From Planctomonas deserti (lineage in GTDB: Bacteria; Actinomycetota; Actinomycetes; Actinomycetales; Microbacteriaceae), in assembly GCF_003067705.1 (NCBI RefSeq), contig NZ_QANL01000002.1, forward strand, positions 558,001 through 622,000: a DNA stretch of 64,000 nucleotides, written 5' to 3'. Position 1 is the first letter of the stretch. Every line of letters starts with the position of its first letter. This document shows positions 11,563 to 20,429 of the stretch, one piece after another. The position numbers and the translations under genes were made by a program. The notes below the pieces were generated by a model. That model had not been told where the DNA came from. It did not search any database and saw nothing but the letters and a program-made list of their open reading frames with translations.

Positions 11563-12899
11563 CCCGCGCTGCCGGGACCCGTGGTGCCGGACGCCACGTC
11601 CGGCGGGGGATGCTGCGCGGGCTGACCGCCGCCGTGCTGGCGATCGCGTCCGTCGCCCTGCCCACCCTCCCGGCCGCGCCGGCCGTCGCGGATCCCGTGC
11701 GCGACCGGCAGTACTGGCTCGACGACTACGGGGTCCGCTCCGCCTGGGACGTGACGCGCGGTGCGGGTGTCACCGTCGCGGTGATCGACACCGGGGTCGA
11801 CGGCGGCGTGCCCGAGCTGAGCGGCGCCGTGATCGACGGCACGGACGTCAGCGGCCTCGGCGCGGCCGACGGCCAGACGCCGATCGGTTCGTCGAGCTCC
11901 CACGGCACGCTCGTCGCGTCCGTGCTCGCCGGCCGGGGCACGGGGGAGGGCAACGGCGTGATCGGGATCGCTCCGGAGGCGTCCCTGCTCAGCGTCTCCG
12001 TCGCCCTGGGCCCGGGAGCGCGGGACTCCGACGAGCAGATCGCGGACGCCGTCCGATGGTCCGTCGACCACGGCGCGGACGTGATCAACATGTCGCTGAC
12101 CCGGAACTCGCTCGAGTGGCCCGAGAGCTGGGACGACGCCTTCCTCTACGCCTTCGAGCGCGACGTCATCGTGGTCGCCGCGGCGGGGAACCGCGGCAGC
12201 GGGACCACGGAGGTGGGTGCCCCGGCCACCATCCCCGGCGTCGTGACGGTCGCGGGCGTCGACCGGAGCGGCCGGGCGAGCTTCGACGCGTCGTCGCAGG
12301 GCATCACCATCGCGGTGGCCGCCCCGAGCGAGGAGCTGGTCGGGGTGACGCCCGGCGGCGGGTACGCCGTGTGGGGCGGCACCAGCGGCGCCGCGCCGCT
12401 GGTCTCCGGCCTCCTCGCGCTCGTGCGCGCATCGCATCCGGAGCTCGACGCCGACAACGTGATCAACCGGCTGATCCGCACCGCGCGGCCCGCGGGCAGC
12501 ACGGTGCCGGACAACACCTACGGCTACGGGCTCATGGACGCCGCGGCCGCCGTCCGCGAGGAGGTCGCGCCGGTGACGGGCAACCCGGTCGGCGACCTCG
12601 CCGAGTGGATCCGGCTGTACCGTCGCGCCGAGGGGGTGCCCGCACCCCAGGCGACGTCCGTGCCGCCGCCGCCCGCGGTCGAGGCGACACCGGCGCCGCG
12701 GGACCCGGCGTCCGCCCTGCCGGTCGACCTCCGGGCCCTGCTCCCGTCCGCGTCGGACATCACGGAGGTCGGCGTGCCGGCCGCCGTGCTCGGCGGATTC
12801 GGTCTGCTCTTCGCGCTGTGCGGCGTCGCGGCGTGGCGGCAGCTCAGCCGCCTGCGCCGAAGCGGCGGGGCTGAGGAGCGGTCGGCGTCCGACTCGTAG
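11559..12899 (+). CDS. Mycosin-like S8 serine protease, membrane-anchored
   Basis: 446 aa. Subtilisin-family protease exported and held at the outer face of the membrane. N-terminal signal peptide (about residues 1-45, ending near PAVADP); catalytic Asp in VAVIDTGVD, His in SSHGTLVASVLAG, oxyanion Asn in AAAGNRG and Ser in GGTSGAAPLVSG. A Pro-rich linker precedes a C-terminal membrane helix (AAVLGGFGLLFALCGVAAW) and a basic tail. The layout equals mycobacterial MycP proteases of type VII secretion, but no Ecc or WXG100 gene lies nearby. ATG 11559 overlaps the DUF501 stop. An Arg-rich n-region fits a secretion signal. Confidence 0.92.
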   Translation: MTRAAGTRGAGRHVRRGMLRGLTAAVLAIASVALPTLPAAPAVADPVRDRQYWLDDYGVRSAWDVTRGAGVTVAVIDTGVDGGVPELSGAVIDGTDVSGLGAADGQTPIGSSSSHGTLVASVLAGRGTGEGNGVIGIAPEASLLSVSVALGPGARDSDEQIADAVRWSVDHGADVINMSLTRNSLEWPESWDDAFLYAFERDVIVVAAAGNRGSGTTEVGAPATIPGVVTVAGVDRSGRASFDASSQGITIAVAAPSEELVGVTPGGGYAVWGGTSGAAPLVSGLLALVRASHPELDADNVINRLIRTARPAGSTVPDNTYGYGLMDAAAAVREEVAPVTGNPVGDLAEWIRLYRRAEGVPAPQATSVPPPPAVEATPAPRDPASALPVDLRALLPSASDITEVGVPAAVLGGFGLLFALCGVAAWRQLSRLRRSGGAEERSASDS

Positions 12900-13006
12900 C
12901 CCCCCGGCCGCAGCGGCTGCGGCGTGGCGGCGTGGCGCGAATTCAGCCGTCCGCCGGGCAAGTAGTAGCCTGTTCCAGTCAATCCCCATCTTGAGGAGCT
13001 TCAACC

Positions 13007-14452
13007 GTGCCCAAAATCCTGATCGTAGGCGGCGGCTATGCCGGTTTCTACACCGCGTGGAAGCTGGAGAAGTGGCTTCGCCCCGGCGAGGCCGAGGTCA
13101 CCGTCGTCGACCCGCTGCCGTACATGACGTACCAGCCGTTCCTGCCCGAGGTCGTCGCCGGCTCGGTCGAGCCCCGGCACGCCGTGGTCTCCCAGCGACG
13201 TCACCTCAAGAAGACGAACGTCATCACCGCGAAGGTCACGGGCATCAACCACGCCTCGAAGACCGCCACGATCACGCCCGAGGTCGGCGAGCCGTGGGAC
13301 TTCGCCTACGACATGATCGTCGTCACCGCCGGATCCGTGTCGCGCACGTTCCCGATCCCCGGCGTCGCCGACGAGGCCATCGGCCTCAAGACCATCGAGG
13401 AGGCGACCGCGATCCGCGACCGCATCCTCGGCAACTTCGACCGCGCGTCGACCCTGCCCGCCGGGCCCGAGCGCGACCGCCTGCTCACCTTCGTCGTGGT
13501 CGGCGGCGGCTTCGCCGGCATCGAGGTCTTCGCCGAGATGCGCTCGCTCGCCAGCGCGCTGCTCAAGTACTACCCGCAGCTCTCCTTCGAGGACACGCAC
13601 TTCCACCTCATCGAGGCGATGGGCCGCATCATGCCCGAAGTGTCGCTGCCCACCAGCCACTGGGTGCTCAAGAACCTCGCCGAGCGCGGTGCCAACGTGC
13701 ACCTCGACACGCAGCTGAAGTCCGCCGTCGGCGGCGTCATCGAGCTGTCGACCGGCGAGTCCTTCGAGTCCGACACCATCGTCTGGACCGCGGGCGTCAT
13801 GGCGTCGCCGATGCTGAAGAACACCGACCTCCCGATCGAGGAGCGCGGCCGCCTGCGCGTGCGCGCCGACCTCCGCGTCGAGGGCGACGAGGGCATCGTG
13901 GCCGACGCCTGGGGCGCCGGCGACGTGTCCGCCGTCCCGGACCTCACGGGCAAGGGCGTCGGCGGCTTCTGCGTGCCGAACGCCCAGCACGCGGTGCGTC
14001 AGGGCAAGCTCATGGCGAAGAACATCGTGGCGCACCTGCGCGGCGAGGGCATCGCCGAGTACAAGCACGAGTCCATGGGCGCCGTCGCGGGCCTCGGTCT
14101 CGGCGTCGGCGTGTTCCAGTCCGGCAAGACGGCCGTCAAGGGCTTCCCCGCCTGGATCATGCACCGCGGCTACCACGGCCTCGCCATCCCGAGCTGGGAG
14201 CGCAAGATCCGCGTCGTCGGCGTCTGGGCGATGAACGTGGTCCTCGGTCGCGACATCGTCTCCCTCGAGGCGCGCGAGAAGCCGCGCCTGGCGTTCGAGA
14301 CGTTCGCGTCGCGTCCCCGCCCCGCGGCCGACTCGGCAGCGGCCGCCGCGGCTGCCCCCGCGTCCGCCACCGTCACGGACACCACGAAGGACAAGCTGCC
14401 CGGCGCGGACGGCATCTCCGCCCCGGTGTACGCGAACCCCGGCACCAACTGA
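13007..14452 (+). CDS. ndh: Type II NADH:quinone oxidoreductase
   Basis: 481 aa. Single-subunit, non-proton-pumping NADH dehydrogenase feeding electrons to menaquinone at the inner face of the membrane. Two Rossmann motifs are visible: FAD site ILIVGGGYAGFYTA at residues 3-16 and NAD site FVVVGGGFAGIEVFAEM near 165. The flavin motif TGKGVGGFCVPNAQHAVRQG holds the quinone-site Gln pair region. An Ala-rich C-terminal tail (~430-465) is probably disordered. GTG start with a TTGAGGAG ribosome-binding site. It has its own start and terminator, separate from the protease operon. Confidence 0.94.
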   Translation: MPKILIVGGGYAGFYTAWKLEKWLRPGEAEVTVVDPLPYMTYQPFLPEVVAGSVEPRHAVVSQRRHLKKTNVITAKVTGINHASKTATITPEVGEPWDFAYDMIVVTAGSVSRTFPIPGVADEAIGLKTIEEATAIRDRILGNFDRASTLPAGPERDRLLTFVVVGGGFAGIEVFAEMRSLASALLKYYPQLSFEDTHFHLIEAMGRIMPEVSLPTSHWVLKNLAERGANVHLDTQLKSAVGGVIELSTGESFESDTIVWTAGVMASPMLKNTDLPIEERGRLRVRADLRVEGDEGIVADAWGAGDVSAVPDLTGKGVGGFCVPNAQHAVRQGKLMAKNIVAHLRGEGIAEYKHESMGAVAGLGLGVGVFQSGKTAVKGFPAWIMHRGYHGLAIPSWERKIRVVGVWAMNVVLGRDIVSLEAREKPRLAFETFASRPRPAADSAAAAAAAPASATVTDTTKDKLPGADGISAPVYANPGTN

Positions 14453-14469
14453 TCGACGAACCACGCAGG

Positions 14470-14500
14470 AGGGCCCGGTGCGCACGAGCGCCCGGGCCCT
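14470..14500 (+). terminator. Terminator after ndh
   Basis: 9-bp stem AGGGCCCGG with its complement, 13-nt loop, 18 bp beyond the ndh stop and just before the tRNA gene. Confidence 0.65.
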
Positions 14501-14545
14501 TCGGCGTCTCCGGTACGCCTGGATAGGCTGATCCTGGCGCCGCCC

Positions 14546-14619
14546 GCCCCCGTAGCCCAATCGGCAGAGGCAGACGACTTAAAATCGTCGCAGTGTGGGT
14601 TCGAACCCCACCGGGGGTA
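14546..14619 (+). tRNA. tRNA with UAA anticodon (nominal tRNA-Leu) and a short variable loop
   Basis: 74 nt, folding as a cloverleaf: acceptor GCCCCCG/CGGGGGT (G-U at 1-72), anticodon arm GACGA-CTTAAAA-TCGTC, five-nt variable loop GCAGT, T arm GTGGG-TTCGAAC-CCCAC, discriminator A. CCA is not fully encoded. The anticodon UAA reads the leucine codon UUA. True tRNA-Leu are class II with a long variable arm, which is absent here. The D arm, however, has a 3-bp stem (GCC/GGC) and an 11-nt loop like leucine tRNAs. The isotype is therefore ambiguous although the gene is clear. Confidence 0.85.
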
Positions 14620-14671
14620 CCTGTCGCAACCACGTGGGTGGTGAAGCCCCGAGCTGCGCCATACTGCGTCC

Positions 14672-15109
14672 ATGAGATTCACCACGACGGTGCTCGCGAG
14701 CGGCGGCACCACGACAGGGATCCCCGTGCCGGCCGAGATCGTCGAGGCGCTGGGCGCGGGGAAGAAGCCGCCGGTCACGGTCGCGATCGGCGACTACCGC
14801 TACCGCAGCTCGATCGCGAGCCGCGGCGGGCAGTACCTGATCTCGCTGAGCGCGGAGCACCGCACCGGCGCGGGCGTTGCCGCCGGGGAGGAGATCGAGG
14901 TCGACGTCGAGCTCGACACGGAGCCCCGGGAGGTCGCGATCCCCGCCGACCTCGCCGCGGCGCTCGACGCGGCCCCCGCGGCGGCGGTCGCCTTCCGCGC
15001 GCTCTCCTACAGCCGGCAGCTCCAGCACGTCCTCAGCGTGGACAGCGCGAGGACGGAGGAGACCCGTCGCCGCCGGATCGAGAAGGTGCTCGAGACGCTG
15101 AACGGATGA
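14672..15109 (+). CDS. DUF1905/YdeI (OmpD-associated) family protein
   Basis: 145 aa. The first ~95 residues form a DUF1905 beta-barrel-like domain (TTTGIPVPAEIVEALGAG, then VTVAIGDYRYRSSI); the C-terminal ~50 residues carry the YdeI-type helical pair (AFRALSYSRQLQHV, then TRRRRIEKVLETL). The biochemical role of the family is unknown. ATG 14672 lies 6 nt behind CATACT, suggesting a leaderless start. It follows the tRNA by 52 bp and has no operon partner. Confidence 0.85.
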   Translation: MRFTTTVLASGGTTTGIPVPAEIVEALGAGKKPPVTVAIGDYRYRSSIASRGGQYLISLSAEHRTGAGVAAGEEIEVDVELDTEPREVAIPADLAAALDAAPAAAVAFRALSYSRQLQHVLSVDSARTEETRRRRIEKVLETLNG

Positions 15110-15230
15110 GATATCCCTCACCGGAAGCAATCGCTTATCCCTTTCTCCGAAGCAGGCCGTGTGTTCTCGCCGGATAAGCGGCAGAAAAGCGCCGCTACAT
15201 CGGCGAGAGCTGATCAGCGACAGCGCAATA

Positions 15231-15269
15231 GCACGAGCCCCCATCCCAGAAGGTAATGGGGGCTCGTGC
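15231..15269. terminator. Bidirectional terminator between convergent genes
   Basis: Perfect 14-bp stem GCACGAGCCCCCAT with its complement and an 11-nt loop, placed between the ends of the YdeI-like gene (+) and the small membrane protein gene (-). The preceding 120 bp show no gene and are less GC-rich than their surroundings. Confidence 0.7.
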
Positions 15270-15321
15270 CCTGTACGGCAGATGTAACGAGAGGAAAGCC
15301 GGGCCGCAACCCGGTCATCCG

Positions 15322-15624
15322 CTACTGCTGCTGCTGGATCATCTCCGTGACGATGACGGCGCCGAGGATCATCGAGGCGATGCAGAGGGCGATGCCGATG
15401 AAACCGGTGATGATGCCGGCCAGGGCGAGCTTGCGGGCGCCGGGCTCGCTCCTGCGGCTGACAAAGCCGAGGATCACCGCGGCGATGCCGAAGAGGATCC
15501 AGAGGATCGGGAGGAACGGGCTGAAGACGACGCTGATGATGCCGAAGACGAGCGACAGCACGCCTTTCGTCTTCGAGCCGGTGCTGACATTGCTTCCGGG
15601 CGCGACTGAGGGGGTGGAGGACAC
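15322..15624 (-). CDS. Small DUF4190-like membrane protein
   Basis: 100 aa. Short polar N-terminus, then two or three membrane segments: VLSLVFGIISVVFSPFLPILWILFGIAAVILGFV (~residues 22-55) and ALAGIITGFIGIALCIASMIL (~68-90). The Gly-rich hairpin with a short polar turn (SRRSEPGARK) is the DUF4190 pattern. Role unknown. Ends with four Gln. GTG start; ribosome-binding site weak. Confidence 0.75.
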   Translation of the reverse strand: MSSTPSVAPGSNVSTGSKTKGVLSLVFGIISVVFSPFLPILWILFGIAAVILGFVSRRSEPGARKLALAGIITGFIGIALCIASMILGAVIVTEMIQQQQ

Positions 15625-15809
15625 GGGTAATCCAATCTCTTCGGGTTGGATGAATTACATCCGTGTCAATCCTCTGGCGGCCCCTCCGATAAGAGAAGCG
15701 GCGGGCGCGCCCCAGATACGGGGGCGCAGATCACGACCTTCTCCTGCAATTGCAGAGAAGTCGTTCCGGCTTCCCTTTTCCTACCCGCTCGGGTGGCAGT
15801 GAGTCACGC

Positions 15810-17258
15810 TCAGCCCCGGCGGTCCTCCACGGCAGCGCGGCGGCTGCGGGGGTTGAGGAGGGAGTGGTGGCGGCCGTAGAACCAGTAGATGGCGAGGCCG
15901 ATCACAAGCCACACGCCGAACCGCACCCACGTCTCCCACGGCAGCGACAGCACGAGCCACATCGAGAAGATCACGCCGATCGCGGGCACCACGGGCATCA
16001 GGGGGAGGCGGAACGTCCGCGGCACCTCGGGCCGGCGGTAGCGCAGCACGATCACCGCGACGCAGACCACCACGAACGCGAGCAGGATTCCGATGTTCGT
16101 GAGCTCCGCCACGATCGTGATCGGGAAGAAGCCGGCGAACACCGCCGAGCCGATGCCGACGATCCAGGTCACTCGGGCGGGCACGTGGTACTTCGCGTCC
16201 GTCTTCGCGAACCACGGGGACAGCAGTCCGTCGCGGCTCATCGAGAACCACACGCGGGTCGCGCCGAGCATGAACGTGACCATGACGGTCACGATGCTCA
16301 CGATGGCCCCGATCGCGATGAGGTTCGCGATCCCGGGCATCCCCACGGCCGCGAAGGCGCTCGAGAAGCCGCTCGTCGGGTCGATCTCGGTGTACTTCTG
16401 CATGCCGGTAAGCACGAGGGTCGCGAGCACGTAGAGCAGCATGGCGATGCCCAGCGACAGCAGGATCGCCTTCGGCATGTGCTTCGTCGCGTCCTTCGAC
16501 TCCTCGGCCGCCGTGCTCATGGCGTCGTAGCCGAACACCGCGAAGAAGACCGTCGCCGCGCCCGTGAACGCCCCGCCGATGCCGTAGGGGAAGTAGGGGG
16601 AGTAGTTCGCGCTGTTGATCTGGAAGACACCCAGCACGATGATGAACACGACGAGCAGCACCTTCAGCCCGACGACGAACAGCTCGAATCGGGCGGCGTT
16701 GCGGATGCCGCGGGTCAGGATGAACGCCGTGCCGAGGCAGAGGACCACCGCGAACAGGTCGACGACGTGTCCCTCGCCGGTACCGGTGGCCCCGAGCATC
16801 CAGGCGGGCAGGTCGACGCCGAGCTGCTCCATGAGGAAGCCGAAGTAGCCGGAGACGCCGATGGCGACGACGGCCACGATGGCGGTGTACTCGAGCAGCA
16901 GGTCCCACCCGATGAACCAGCCCACGAGCTCGCCGAGGGAGGCGTAGCCGTAGGTGTACGCGGAACCGGCCTTGGGGATCATGCCGGCGAACTCGGCGTA
17001 GGACAGGGCTGCCGCGGCGCTCGCGACGCCGGCGATGAGGAACGAGATGAGCACGGCGGGGCCCGCCGTCTGGTTGGCGACCGTGCCGGCGAGGGTGAAG
17101 ATGCCCGCACCGATGATGCCGCCGACCCCGATGGCGGTGAGCTGCCAGAGGCCGAGCGAGCGTTCGAGGCCGCCGCGCGGCTGCTCGTCCTCGATGAGGT
17201 CGATGGGCTTGCGGCGCGTGAGCGTTGCCCGGAGTCCGTGAGCCGGCGTTGTGGTCAT
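15810..17258 (-). CDS. APC-family amino acid permease
   Basis: 482 aa with about 12 membrane segments. Cytoplasmic-membrane amino acid transporter of the APC superfamily, closest in pattern to the cationic amino acid transporter (CAT/YhdG) branch. The substrate-binding helix-1 motif IGVGGIIGAGIFTLAG (~residues 41-56) and the helix after it (AALSYAEFAGMIPKAGSAY) are intact. Substrate specificity cannot be read from sequence. A strong GAGGAGG ribosome-binding site precedes the ATG. Single-gene unit. Confidence 0.92.
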   Translation of the reverse strand: MTTTPAHGLRATLTRRKPIDLIEDEQPRGGLERSLGLWQLTAIGVGGIIGAGIFTLAGTVANQTAGPAVLISFLIAGVASAAAALSYAEFAGMIPKAGSAYTYGYASLGELVGWFIGWDLLLEYTAIVAVVAIGVSGYFGFLMEQLGVDLPAWMLGATGTGEGHVVDLFAVVLCLGTAFILTRGIRNAARFELFVVGLKVLLVVFIIVLGVFQINSANYSPYFPYGIGGAFTGAATVFFAVFGYDAMSTAAEESKDATKHMPKAILLSLGIAMLLYVLATLVLTGMQKYTEIDPTSGFSSAFAAVGMPGIANLIAIGAIVSIVTVMVTFMLGATRVWFSMSRDGLLSPWFAKTDAKYHVPARVTWIVGIGSAVFAGFFPITIVAELTNIGILLAFVVVCVAVIVLRYRRPEVPRTFRLPLMPVVPAIGVIFSMWLVLSLPWETWVRFGVWLVIGLAIYWFYGRHHSLLNPRSRRAAVEDRRG

Positions 17259-17380
17259 GAGTCCTCCTCGACTCGGCCGCGGCCGGATGCGGGACTCCCG
17301 TCGTTCCCCCCTGAGGCGCGGACCGTATCAGTCTGGCCCTCGCGGGGGCGCGCTCCAAGAGGGGATATGGCGGGGGACGG

Positions 17381-19543
17381 TCAATGCTGGGGCTCGACGT
17401 AGCGGATCCACACCCAGGTGGCCACCGAGAGAGCGGCGAACACGACGGCGGTGACCGTGAGGGGGAGGAGCGACGCCGCCGAGGCCCGCGCCCCGGTCGA
17501 GGCGAGAGCGGCCGTGCCGATGGTGAGGACGACGATGGTCGCGCCCAGACGGAGCGGTACCGTGCCGCGAAGCAGCGAACGACCGAGCGGCGCGCCGAGC
17601 GGCAGCAGCGCGAGCACCGCGGACGAGATGCCCGCGAGGGTGACCGTCGACAGCGTCTCGCTCGTGAGCGAGGACCAGAACCCGTCCTGAGAGCCGAGGC
17701 CGGTGTAGGCGGACCAGGCCACGAGGCTCAGCAACGTGAGCGCGCCCGCCTGGACGAGCGCGACGCGGGTGCGCTCGGACTCGGTCGTCTCCCTGGCCAG
17801 GGCGAACCCCAGGACCTGCCCGACGATGAGCGGGGGCACGAGACCGGCGATCCGCGACAGCAGCACGGCGACCACGGAGATCAGCAGCATCACGGGGGCA
17901 AGCCGCACGTAGACTCCGACGCTCCGGAGGCGGCGGAACGCGTGAGCCACGAGGACGACGCCCACGAAGTTCACGATGGCGAGTCCCAGCCCGGTCGCCA
18001 GCAGCAGGCGCAGGAAGTTCTGCTGGTCGTCCACCCGGAGGGACGCGGCAACGAGCCCCGCCGCGCCGGCGAGGGAGGCGGCCGCCACGAGCCAACGGTT
18101 GGCCGGCTCGGCGGCGTGCGAGGGTTGGTTGCGCCCGGCGAGCCGGAGCGCGGGGACGCGTACGCGCCCGGCGAGGGAGCGTTGCAGCAGGACGGCCGGC
18201 AGGATCACCAGGATCAGGATGCCCAGCGCGATCCCGAGCGAGCTCAGCCAGCGCAGACCGGCGAAGGCGTCGGGCAGGGGATCGAGCGCCGAGCCGAACG
18301 AGCTCGGGGAGCTCCAGCCGCCTCCCGTGTCCGGGATCCGCGCCGGCGAGCCGCCGCTTCCGTCGCCGCTTCCACCGCCGGCGGCGGGCGGCACGGCGCC
18401 CTGCGGCGTCTCCTCCGGGGAGGCGGGCTCGTCCGTCTGCGGAGCGGCAGGGGTCGCGGACGGCGCCGCGGGCGTTGCGGTCGGCGTGGGGCGCGCCGGG
18501 GGCGTGAGGGACGATGCGCTCGGGGTCGGCGTCGGCGAGGCAACCGCCGTGGGGGCCTGGCCGGCGAAGATCCTCACCGTGACCGCCGGGCTCGCGTTGC
18601 CCGCCATGTCGCGCTGCAGGACGCTGATCTCGTTCTCCCCGGCGACGAGCCTGCCGCCCGAGCACGACCAGGTGCCGCCGCGCACGACGGTCGAGCAGAC
18701 GGGGAAGACGCTCTGGTACAGGTCCACCGTGGCGCCCTCCTCCCCGGTGCCCGTGTATGTCGTCCCGCGGAGGGGCACCTGGGCGCCGGGCGTCGGGGTG
18801 GTGACCGTGGGCGGGGCGGGGGCGGTGCTGTCGATCACGACCGCCAGCGTCGAGGCAGCCGAGGGGCCGTCGCTCCACGGGGTCTGCTGCGTGGCGGTGA
18901 CGGTGACGGCGCCGCTGGCGGGCACGGGGTCGAGCACGCAGGACCACGACGTGTCGGACCAGGGGATGGGGGTGCACCGGGAGCCGTTCGAGGAGGACGC
19001 CGCGACGGTCGCACCGATCACGGAGGTGCCGGTGATCACGCCGGCCGCCGTGCCGCGCAGGACGGGAGCGTTCAACACGCGGATCGTCGCGGGCGGCGAG
19101 GCGCTCGTGCCGCCCGCCGCCAGGGCGCGCACGTCGATGCTCTGGCCGCTGGGGAGCTCCGTGGCGGTGCAGGTCCAGGCGCTCGCCGCGCGCTGATCCG
19201 CCGCCGTCTCGCAGTAGGGGATGTCGTCGTTGCCGACGAGGAGGTGCACGTCGCTGCCGGGCGCCTTCGTGCCCGCGAACTCGCCGGACCCGTTCTTGAC
19301 GACCTCGCGGGGGAAGTCGGTGATGACGGGTGTGACGGGAGTGGCCGGAGCCGCCGGAGCCTGGGGGACCGCCGGCGTCGGCGTGGGGGCGGCGGCCGTG
19401 TCGACCGCGGCCACGGCGGAGGCGGTCGGGAGCAGCGCCAGCGCTACCACGGCCAGCGTCGCCGTCATCACCGCCGTCGCCCGGGCGCGCAAAGACGCAC
19501 CCCTCGTCTTCCGACTGCGCGAATACTGAACCTCGTGTTGCAA
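17381..19543 (-). CDS. Large surface protein: signal peptide, Ig-like repeats, polytopic C-terminal domain
   Basis: 720 aa from a TTG start. An Arg-rich n-region and hydrophobic core (MTATLAVVALALLPTA) form a signal peptide. Residues ~65-330 contain three or four beta-rich, Cys-paired modules separated by PTPT-type linkers, resembling bacterial Ig-like adhesin repeats. A Pro/Thr/Ala-rich linker follows (~335-395), then IPDTG at 403-407, then about eight membrane helices to the C-terminus. No family recognised. TTG 19543 sits 3 nt after GGGGGAG; longer starts up to 19582 are possible. The upstream Ig part looks like an adhesin; the membrane part does not fit a standard sortase anchor. Confidence 0.75.
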   Translation of the reverse strand: MQHEVQYSRSRKTRGASLRARATAVMTATLAVVALALLPTASAVAAVDTAAAPTPTPAVPQAPAAPATPVTPVITDFPREVVKNGSGEFAGTKAPGSDVHLLVGNDDIPYCETAADQRAASAWTCTATELPSGQSIDVRALAAGGTSASPPATIRVLNAPVLRGTAAGVITGTSVIGATVAASSSNGSRCTPIPWSDTSWSCVLDPVPASGAVTVTATQQTPWSDGPSAASTLAVVIDSTAPAPPTVTTPTPGAQVPLRGTTYTGTGEEGATVDLYQSVFPVCSTVVRGGTWSCSGGRLVAGENEISVLQRDMAGNASPAVTVRIFAGQAPTAVASPTPTPSASSLTPPARPTPTATPAAPSATPAAPQTDEPASPEETPQGAVPPAAGGGSGDGSGGSPARIPDTGGGWSSPSSFGSALDPLPDAFAGLRWLSSLGIALGILILVILPAVLLQRSLAGRVRVPALRLAGRNQPSHAAEPANRWLVAAASLAGAAGLVAASLRVDDQQNFLRLLLATGLGLAIVNFVGVVLVAHAFRRLRSVGVYVRLAPVMLLISVVAVLLSRIAGLVPPLIVGQVLGFALARETTESERTRVALVQAGALTLLSLVAWSAYTGLGSQDGFWSSLTSETLSTVTLAGISSAVLALLPLGAPLGRSLLRGTVPLRLGATIVVLTIGTAALASTGARASAASLLPLTVTAVVFAALSVATWVWIRYVEPQH

Positions 19544-19767
19544 CTGCTCCCCCACCTTGCACCTAGTAATAGGGAAAATCACAGGGAAGTCAACGCGGCG
19601 AGCCGGATATCAGTATTTGTTTCACACGCCTGAAATACGACGTGCGAGACTGCTCCTCCGCCGCCCCCGTTTCGGCCGCTGAGCCGCCCCCTCCGCAGCC
19701 CCTCGAGCGCCCCCGGGGCCGCCCTCGGGCGCTCGGCAGGCCCGGAGGAACGGCCAGTCGGCGCGGT

Positions 19768-19773
19768 TATAGT
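19768..19773 (+). promoter_or_regulatory. -10 box of the lemA gene, leaderless start
   Basis: TATAGT, near-consensus, ends 6 nt before the ATG at 19780. This fixes the start and rules out the longer upstream reading frame. Confidence 0.6.
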
Positions 19774-19779
19774 GATCGG

Positions 19780-20346
19780 ATGGAATTGGTCATCGCCGCC
19801 GTCATCGTCGTCGTTGTCGCCGCCATCCTCGGCATCTATGTCTGGGCGTCCTACAACTCGCTCGTCGCCCTCAACCGGCGCGTCGACGAGGCGTGGAGCG
19901 ACATCACGGTGCAGGTGAAGCGTCGCTCCGACCTCCTCCCGCGCCTCGTCGACGCGGTGCAGGGGTACGCCTCGCACGAGCGGGCCGTGTTCGACGACGT
20001 GACCCGGGCGCGCTCGGACACGATCGCGGCGCCGGACGCCACGGCCGCCTCCGCGGCTGAGAACCGCATGCAGACGGCGATCAAGAACCTGTTCCGCGTT
20101 GCGGAGGGCTATCCGCAGCTGCAGTCGAGCCAGGAGTTCCTGCGCCTGCAGGCGGACCTCGTGGAGACCGAGGACAAGATCCAGGCGTCGCGGCGCTTCT
20201 ACAACGGTGGCGTGCGGGAGCTCAACAGCAAGGTGAAGTCCTTCCCTAACACCGTCTACTCCCGTCGCACCGGCATCACCCAGCGCAGCTTCTTCGAGGT
20301 CTCGAGCCTCGCGGCCATCTCCGAGCCGCCGCGCGTCCAGTTCTGA
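19780..20346 (+). CDS. lemA: LemA family protein
   Basis: 188 aa. One N-terminal membrane helix (LVIAAVIVVVVAAILGIYVW, residues 3-22) and an extended helical domain with the LemA hallmarks ASYNSLVALNRRVDEAWSDI, VQVKRRSDLLPRLVDAVQGYA and RRFYNGGVRELNSKVKSFP. Widespread family of unclear function, usually paired with a TPM-domain (YgcG) protein; no such partner is seen here. The gene is divergent from the large surface protein. Confidence 0.93.
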   Translation: MELVIAAVIVVVVAAILGIYVWASYNSLVALNRRVDEAWSDITVQVKRRSDLLPRLVDAVQGYASHERAVFDDVTRARSDTIAAPDATAASAAENRMQTAIKNLFRVAEGYPQLQSSQEFLRLQADLVETEDKIQASRRFYNGGVRELNSKVKSFPNTVYSRRTGITQRSFFEVSSLAAISEPPRVQF

Positions 20347-20350
20347 TCCG

Positions 20351-20403
20351 CTGAGCCTCTAACTCGCTGAGCTCTGACCCCCTGAGCCTCTAACTCGCTG
20401 AGC
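20351..20403 (+). repeat. Two direct 22-bp repeats after lemA
   Basis: CTGAGCCTCTAACTCGCTGAGC occurs at 20351-20372 and again at 20382-20403 (period 31 bp), in the 83-bp gap between convergent lemA and the glycosylase gene. CTGAGC recalls the arms of the dispersed palindrome elsewhere in the window. Confidence 0.7.
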
Positions 20404-20429
20404 CGCGCGCCCTGCCCTCCGCGCGGACG

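Noticed and set aside
11559-12899. Type VII secretion locus
   Set aside because: Only a mycosin-like protease is present; no EccB, EccC, EccD or WXG100 gene in the neighbourhood.
15625-15809. Small coding region between the DUF4190-like and permease genes
   Set aside because: Open frames there are short, lack a ribosome-binding site and run into the antisense of the permease gene.
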